Part shown: one piece after another, positions 5,849-10,078 of the stretch | Numbering within the stretch: position 1 is the first letter of the stretch | How the letters are laid out: every line of letters starts with the position of its first letter | Assembly: GCA_036939355.1 (NCBI GenBank) | Contig: JALLAP010004503.1 | Coordinates: 1 to 10,078, forward strand | Length of the DNA: 10,078 nt | Reading direction: 5' to 3' | Source: Thalassiosira profunda | Lineage: Eukaryota > Bacillariophyta > Thalassiosirophyceae > Thalassiosirales > Thalassiosiraceae | Position numbers and translations under genes: made by a program | Notes under the pieces: model-generated | What the model was told of the DNA's origin: nothing | Database searches by the model: none | What the model saw: the letters and a program-made list of their open reading frames with translations, nothing else

Positions 5849-7190
5849 TTAGGCCCCCTTCGGTTTCGCGGCCTCGGGTCCCGTCGGCACAATCTCGCCT
5901 GCCGCCTCGACCTCTCCCTGGAAGTACTCGATCGTCTTCTTCAGCCCCTCGTCGACCGTCACTTTCGGCTCCCAATCGATCTCCCGCTTCGCCGTCCGAA
6001 TGTCCGCCTTCCGCTGCGTCGGATCGTCCGCCACCTTTGGCAGGAACTGGATCTCGCTCTTCGATGCGCACATGTCCCGAATCTTCGTCGCAAAGTCCTT
6101 GATGGAATACTCGTCGGGGTTGCCAATGTTGACGGGCATATCATAGTTCCCGTTCATCAACTTCACGAGCCCGTTCACCAGATCGTCGACGTACTGGAAG
6201 CTCCTCGTTTGCGATCCGTCGCCGTAGATTGTAATGTCCTTGTTTTGAAGCGATTGGATGATGAAGTTGGACACGACGCGGCCGTCGTTGGGGTGCATCC
6301 GGGGCCCGAAGGTATTGAAGATGCGCGCGATGCGGATCGAGACGTCGTTCTGGTCGCGATATGCCATCATCATCGTCTCGGCCACGCGCTTTCCCTCGTC
6401 GTAGCATGCCTATTCGGCAGTGTTGCAAGTGCAAGAATCGTTCAGTTGTTTGCAAAAAGGCAAGCTCGCTCACTCGGAATGCTTCACACTACACTCACCC
6501 TGGGCCCAATCGTGTTGACGTTTCCCCAGTAACTCTCCGGCTGCGGGTGCACGTTGGGATCTCCGTAGATTTCCGATGTGCTTGCCAACAGAATGCGCGC
6601 CTTCACGCGCTTCGCCAGCCCCAGCATGTTGATGGTGCCCATTGTGGAGGTCTTCATTTCGTCGTTATGAGTACGCGATGATGTGAGAAATGATTATTGG
6701 CGAACACAAACTATCCCAGCTAAGAGGATATCACTCATTTGCAATTGTTGCGCCCATCAATTCTCACCTTGATTGTCTTCACCGGGTTGTACTGGTAATG
6801 CGGTGGACTCGCCGGGCACGCCAAATGATAAATTTGGTCGACCTCCAGCAGAATCGGCTGAATGACGTCGTGCCGGACCAGCGAGAAGTTGGGGTGGTGC
6901 AGCCAGTGCTCGACGTTCGCCTTGCGGCCGGTGAAGAAGTTGTCCATGACGACCACCTCGTGGCCCTCGCTCATGAGCCGGTCCACGAGGTGCGAGCCCA
7001 CGAAGCCCGCCCCGCCGGTGATGAGGATCTTCTTGCGGAGGGCGTCGGGGAGGCGGACCGTGTTGATGATGTGGGGGGTGTGCGGGGTCGGGATCGATTG
7101 GGACGCGAGGAGCTGCTGGTCCGCGACGAAGCGCTCGAGGCAGGCCCGCTTGGCGGCCGGATCGTCTCCATTGTTTGGCGAGCGGGACAT
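5849..7190 (-). CDS. UXS: UDP-glucuronate decarboxylase (UDP-xylose synthase), 3 exons, 378 aa
   Basis: Exons are 7190-6768, 6651-6499 and 6409-5849, all joined in phase 0. The enzyme converts UDP-glucuronate to UDP-xylose and CO2 with tightly bound NAD+; it is an extended short-chain dehydrogenase. Motifs in order: [18 protein letters not shown] (55-72), the Rossmann NAD loop; MDNFFTGRK (82-90); [20 protein letters not shown] (122-141); STSEIYGDP (165-173) with the catalytic Ser/Thr-Glu region; CYDEGKR (194-200) with the Tyr-Lys pair Y195/K199; [11 protein letters not shown]; and [17 protein letters not shown], the substrate-side signature. The start has a perfect GCCACCATG context and an in-frame TAA 24 bases upstream. 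No signal peptide or membrane anchor is visible, so this is the soluble, cytosolic type rather than a Golgi-anchored one. UDP-xylose also restrains UDP-glucose dehydrogenase in known systems. The 5' end faces the plastid-protein gene across a shared promoter region. Confidence 0.95.
6410..6498 (-). other. UXS intron 2 (89 bases)
   Basis: The donor reads CCCAGG|GTGAGT and the acceptor CCGAATAG|GCATGC. Joining gives [14 protein letters not shown], which matches the conserved region before the catalytic Tyr-Lys pair. Phase 0. Confidence 0.92.
6652..6767 (-). other. UXS intron 1 (116 bases)
   Basis: The donor reads ATCAAG|GTGAGA and the acceptor AATGAAG|ACCTCC. Splicing here rebuilds the family sequence [18 protein letters not shown] without a break, which fixes both sites. 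Phase 0. Confidence 0.9.
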
Positions 7191-7540
7191 GGTGGCGAGA
7201 GTTGCAATGGAAATTTATGAGGGGCCGAGCTGACGCCGCCGCTACGAGTGAATGGAGGTCATTTGCGGGTGCCTCCGCGACCGAGATCTTTACCATTTGT
7301 AGGGGTGTCGAAAGAAAGTGATAAATAACTTTCACCAAAAGTAATTTAACTTTCGTTGAATGAAAATATTTTCTCCTGCATTTTGTCATTTTGTAGGTGC
7401 AAGGATACACCTTCAAGGCGAACCGCGAACCGCACAACACAACCCCTCCACCTCACCTCCCACTCCCAGCCTCCACCTCCTTTCACCAACCGTGTGGGGC
7501 ACACCGCCATCTTAGCGTCGCCCAATCAACGAAAACATAC
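7191..7540. promoter_or_regulatory. Divergent promoter region between UXS and the plastid-protein gene
   Basis: This 350-base gap separates two divergent starts. Its centre (about 7311-7396) is AT-rich against GC-rich flanks and holds two related dyads: GAAAGT-N8-ACTTTC (7314-7333) and AAAGT-N6-ACTTT (7338-7353). The AT-rich stretch ends in a pyrimidine-rich TTTTGTCATTTTGTAG at 7396, which looks like a 3' splice site, so part of it may be a 5' UTR intron of the plus-strand gene (possible donors GTAGGG at 7299 or GTGATA at 7318). From 7440 to 7500 the plus strand is C-rich. A CCAAT motif occurs at 7521-7525. Confidence 0.5.
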
Positions 7541-8231
7541 ATGCTCCGCCTCTTGTGCCCGCTCCTGGCGGCCTCCGCCGCGGCCGTCGGGGCCTTCGCG
7601 CCCGTCGCGCCTCCACTCTGTCGCCACCGAACGGCCGCCTCACCACCCGCACTCGAGCGATCGCCCTCCTCGGCATCAGCAGCGACAGCGTTGCAAATGT
7701 CCGACTTCGGATCCGACTTTGCCTCCGCCATGCCCGAGAAACCCCAACAATCGATGAAGGAGAAGCTCGAGGAATCTGCCACCTCATTTATCGCGGACTT
7801 GTCCTCTAGACTCGCCGACGGGGTGGATCCGCCGCCGGAAATGGAGGCGCTGCGGGAGGCACGAGACGGGGATAGCGACGAGGGCACGTTGGCGTTGCGG
7901 GTATACGAGCTGATGATCGGTGAGTTTAGGTGGAACATGCGAATTGCATGGATGCATTCACATCTCATGCATCGAACGAAATCCAGAACAAGGAATGAGA
8001 TATGACATTGACCCCGAAACGGGCCGGCTCTCGCCCACACAATTCGATATCAAGAAAAATCTCGACGTGCCGGAGGTGAAGGCCGAGTTCAAACACCTCT
8101 ACTCGTACGGGATGGAGCTGATAAAGCGAGGGCTGCTCAGTTTGGATACGGGGAAAGAGGTAGTGACGAAGCGATTGATCGATCGGACGGGGTTGACACC
8201 GGAGGAGTTTGACAATTGGCTCGGCTATTAG
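7541..8231 (+). CDS. Plastid-targeted conserved protein of unknown function, 2 exons, about 207 aa
   Basis: Exon 1 is 7541-7919 and exon 2 is 7987-8231 (alternative 7993-8231). The N-terminus MLRLLCPLLAASAAAVG is a signal peptide, followed directly by AFAPVAPP: the GAF-AP site, with Phe at the predicted +1 position, is the ASAFAP-type signal that takes proteins into heterokont, cryptophyte or haptophyte plastids. A Ser/Ala/Arg-rich transit part (about 20-50) leads to TALQMSDFGS, probably the start of the mature protein. The mature part is acidic and helical: KEKLEESATSFIADLSSRLA, PPPEMEALREARD, then exon 2 with LSPTQFDIKKNLDVPEVKAE, LYSYGMELIKRGLLS and the end LTPEEFDNWLGY. I believe similar unannotated proteins exist in other heterokont algae, but I cannot name a function. 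The ATG at 7541 is the only one that gives the signal peptide. The gene ends 135 bases from the end of the convergent PrsW gene. Confidence 0.85.
7920..7986 (+). other. Intron in the plastid-protein gene (67 bases, tandem acceptors)
   Basis: The donor is ATCG|GTGAGT. Two in-frame acceptors lie 6 bases apart, CCAG (ending 7986) and AACAAG (ending 7992), so the product reads MIEQGMRYD or MIGMRYD. I prefer the CAG site because it is the better acceptor and continues a helix. The intron is phase 1. Confidence 0.8.
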
Positions 8232-8366
8232 AGATACGAAGATCGTTGCATTTGGACTGCAACGGGGCCGGTCGGTTGGGGCAAACAGTGAGCTCTTTTT
8301 ACTGACGCAGATGCAACACATAATCCCGTACGGAATGCGAGTGCTTTGGTGTTACAATAAGCTATC

Positions 8367-10078
8367 TCACAGCAACAGGCCAAAGCTCGCTTCCGACAAA
8401 GCACCATTGTTGCCGTTACTCCCGGAATCACCCCGCAACCTCGCATACTGTGCCCGGCTTCTTAGCCAGTAATAAAGGCCTCCCATCGCCACGATAAGCA
8501 GGGATACGCCAAACGATACTGCCGCAACACCCGTTACGCTTTCGCCCTGGTAGAAGTATTGTTCTTTGTGCCCTCGTTGCCAGGAAGACGTGATGGTGAG
8601 AAGGACAAAATCGTAGGTTCCGTGGAAGATGAGCGATGGGAGGACAATCCGTCCCAAGCCGATCGATGGGTCCTTCTCCAAATCCCTGCGGCACACGTTG
8701 ATGCTCTGAATGGCAGCGGCAATTGGGTGCACGGGAAACAGCGACTTGACGACGAGCGTACTGATTTCTGACCGCAGGCTTGACCGGTTGTAGATGAAGA
8801 TGTGGAACAGGTTTTCGCAGCACGAGAAGCCGAGGGCAACCGCAACCATGGCTACAGTCACACCCGCCCTGATGGAGCTGAGCGAACGCCGCTGCATCGC
8901 CGGATTGAAGGAGGCGAGTTCTGACATCGTCGTTGCTGTGTCACTCTTCTGATTCACTGCACGACGCTCCCTCTCTGCAGTATCCACGCTTTCATCTTCC
9001 TCTTCTGCCTCGTCCTCCCGGAGCATTTGGAGGGGCATCGTGTCCTTCGCTCTCTGCAATTCCCTCTCAGAGCAAAAATCTGGGTGATCGACCATCACGA
9101 AGCCAAAATATTTCACAACCTCCTCCACCAAACCGGCCATGACGTAGGAAGAGATGAGAATGTACAATATCCTGGCGGCCGGATGGCGATCGAAGAATCC
9201 TTGCATGATATCGTCTGCAGCCGACAGCGCTCGTCCGTGTCCAACATCCGACGAGTCGCCGTAGGAGCCAAAGAATCCAAGACTGCGAGCTCTCTGCCAC
9301 CCATCATGAAGACTCCCGCCGCCGTATCCATTGTCCTCGACCTCGGTCACCTGCATCACGTATACGATGCCAACCACCACTCCCTGGAAGACGAGATATT
9401 CTGACAGTTCGATCCCAAACGCCAGGGCAGTGCATAGACAGAAACCACAGGCAAAGTACTTGATGACCGCATCGATGCTCAGGTCGAACCGGTGCCAGCC
9501 CCAGTGAACGCAGTACACGACCGCAAACGATTGAACGAATGTGGCCACAAGCACTGCAACATCCGACAGCTTCCAATAAGCAATCGCCGATGAAAGACTG
9601 ATCAGGAGCAGACACAGCAGCGTCACCTTGAACGAAAGCAGAAGAAGCTTGCTCAAGGAAGACAGCGCCGTGAGGTGCTCCCAAATGCTGCTGACCGCCG
9701 CCCTCCGCAATTCCACGATGCGAGGATAATACAGCAGAAAGGGCTCCATTGTGATGTAATCGACCATTCGCAAATGCCGCGGCAACGTCAAGTTTGCCTC
9801 ACGCGCCTCTTGTGCCAAGGCGCACAGCCCGCAGACTTGTGGGTGACATCCGTAGCTGTTGTTGCAACAGGGGACGCACGGCACACAGGGGCGGGCGAAG
9901 CAGCTCCAGAGTTTCGTGCATAGATCGCCATCAAAGTCCGTTGCCCCAATTTCTCGCTGCAATACGTAGTCATCGGCTTCGGCTCCTGTCGAACAGCCTC
10001 CTTCGCGGGGGATGTCGGAGGGGTAGCACCCCAGCATTCGATGGGCGCAGTTCATCTCGAAGCGGCTCTGTCCCAGCG
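8367..10078 (-). CDS. PLAC8-like Cys-rich / PrsW-type protease membrane protein (5' end outside the window)
   Basis: The frame is open from the window edge; the first ATG inside is at 10055, giving 562 residues, but seven more codons upstream (LGQSRFE) have no stop, so the true start may be outside. Residues 46-88 carry nine or so cysteines ending in VCGLCALAQEAREANL (74-89), which resembles the C-terminal PLAC8 motif C-x-x-C-A-L-x-Q-E-x-R-E. Several hydrophobic segments follow (about 134-160, 164-186, 196-215, 218-236, 296-320, 396-420, 434-452, 469-490, 505-530). The C-terminal half shows the PrsW set: VEEVVKY (310-316, E311/E312/K315), GFSCCENLFH (409-418, E414/N415), FPVHPIAAAI (440-449, H443) and IFHGTYDF (476-483, H478). 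PrsW belongs to the CAAX-like intramembrane glutamic protease group and, in Bacillus, makes the first cut in an anti-sigma factor. An acidic loop (346-365) sits between motifs 1 and 2. The substrate here is unknown. PrsW call strong; PLAC8 call moderate. Confidence 0.85.
   Translation of the reverse strand, partial: LGQSRFEMNCAHRMLGCYPSDIPREGGCSTGAEADDYVLQREIGATDFDGDLCTKLWSCFARPCVPCVPCCNNSYGCHPQVCGLCALAQEAREANLTLPRHLRMVDYITMEPFLLYYPRIVELRRAAVSSIWEHLTALSSLSKLLLLSFKVTLLCLLLISLSSAIAYWKLSDVAVLVATFVQSFAVVYCVHWGWHRFDLSIDAVIKYFACGFCLCTALAFGIELSEYLVFQGVVVGIVYVMQVTEVEDNGYGGGSLHDGWQRARSLGFFGSYGDSSDVGHGRALSAADDIMQGFFDRHPAARILYILISSYVMAGLVEEVVKYFGFVMVDHPDFCSERELQRAKDTMPLQMLREDEAEEEDESVDTAERERRAVNQKSDTATTMSELASFNPAMQRRSLSSIRAGVTVAMVAVALGFSCCENLFHIFIYNRSSLRSEISTLVVKSLFPVHPIAAAIQSINVCRRDLEKDPSIGLGRIVLPSLIFHGTYDFVLLTITSSWQRGHKEQYFYQGESVTGVAAVSFGVSLLIVAMGGLYYWLRSRAQYARLRGDSGSNGNNGALSEASFGLLL

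Noticed and set aside
1..10078. A CRISPR array, toxin-antitoxin, phage or defence island
   Set aside because: No regular spaced repeats, integrase or defence-type proteins were found; the gene content is ordinary eukaryotic nuclear.

Overview
The window looks like nuclear DNA of a photosynthetic alga with a red-lineage secondary plastid, most likely a stramenopile close to diatoms. Four things point there. (1) Genes carry short spliceosomal GT-AG introns. (2) One product starts with a signal peptide followed by a GAFAP motif, the ASAFAP-type signature of plastid import in heterokonts and related algae. (3) One gene encodes a DUF6824 protein and another a Trp-Tyr/EQ-QR hypothetical protein; as far as I recall, both families are typical of diatoms and their relatives. 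(4) A membrane protein joins a Cys-rich PLAC8-like region to a PrsW-type protease core. Family assignments come from reading motifs; no search was run. The species cannot be named.

Layout. 1-419 (minus): 5' part of a DUF6824 gene that runs off the left edge. 420-1036: GC-rich divergent promoter region with only a doubtful small ORF. 1037-3391 (plus): mitochondrial ATP synthase subunit alpha, two exons split by a long intron. A perfect 72-bp duplication around a single N covers the intron/exon-2 junction and is probably an assembly artefact. 3392-3974: intergenic, with a strong 15-bp inverted repeat and a uORF whose stop overlaps the next start (ATGA). 3975-4451 (plus): 158-aa hypothetical protein. 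4531-5560 (minus): acidic, Ser-rich protein with a basic C-terminus, probably two exons, model uncertain. 5849-7190 (minus): UDP-glucuronate decarboxylase (UDP-xylose synthase) in three exons. 7191-7540: divergent promoter with an AT-rich island. 7541-8231 (plus): plastid-targeted protein of unknown function in two exons. 8367-10078 (minus): PLAC8-like/PrsW membrane protein, open at the right edge.

The genes do not form a pathway. They are compact, monocistronic nuclear genes, alternately divergent and convergent: mitochondrial energy metabolism, nucleotide-sugar supply for glycans, a plastid factor, a probable intramembrane protease and three lineage-type proteins of unknown role. The best leads are the PLAC8/PrsW fusion, the plastid-targeted unknown, the overlapping uORF and the acidic protein with its unresolved conserved block. 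I see no CRISPR array, mobile element, tRNA or rRNA.
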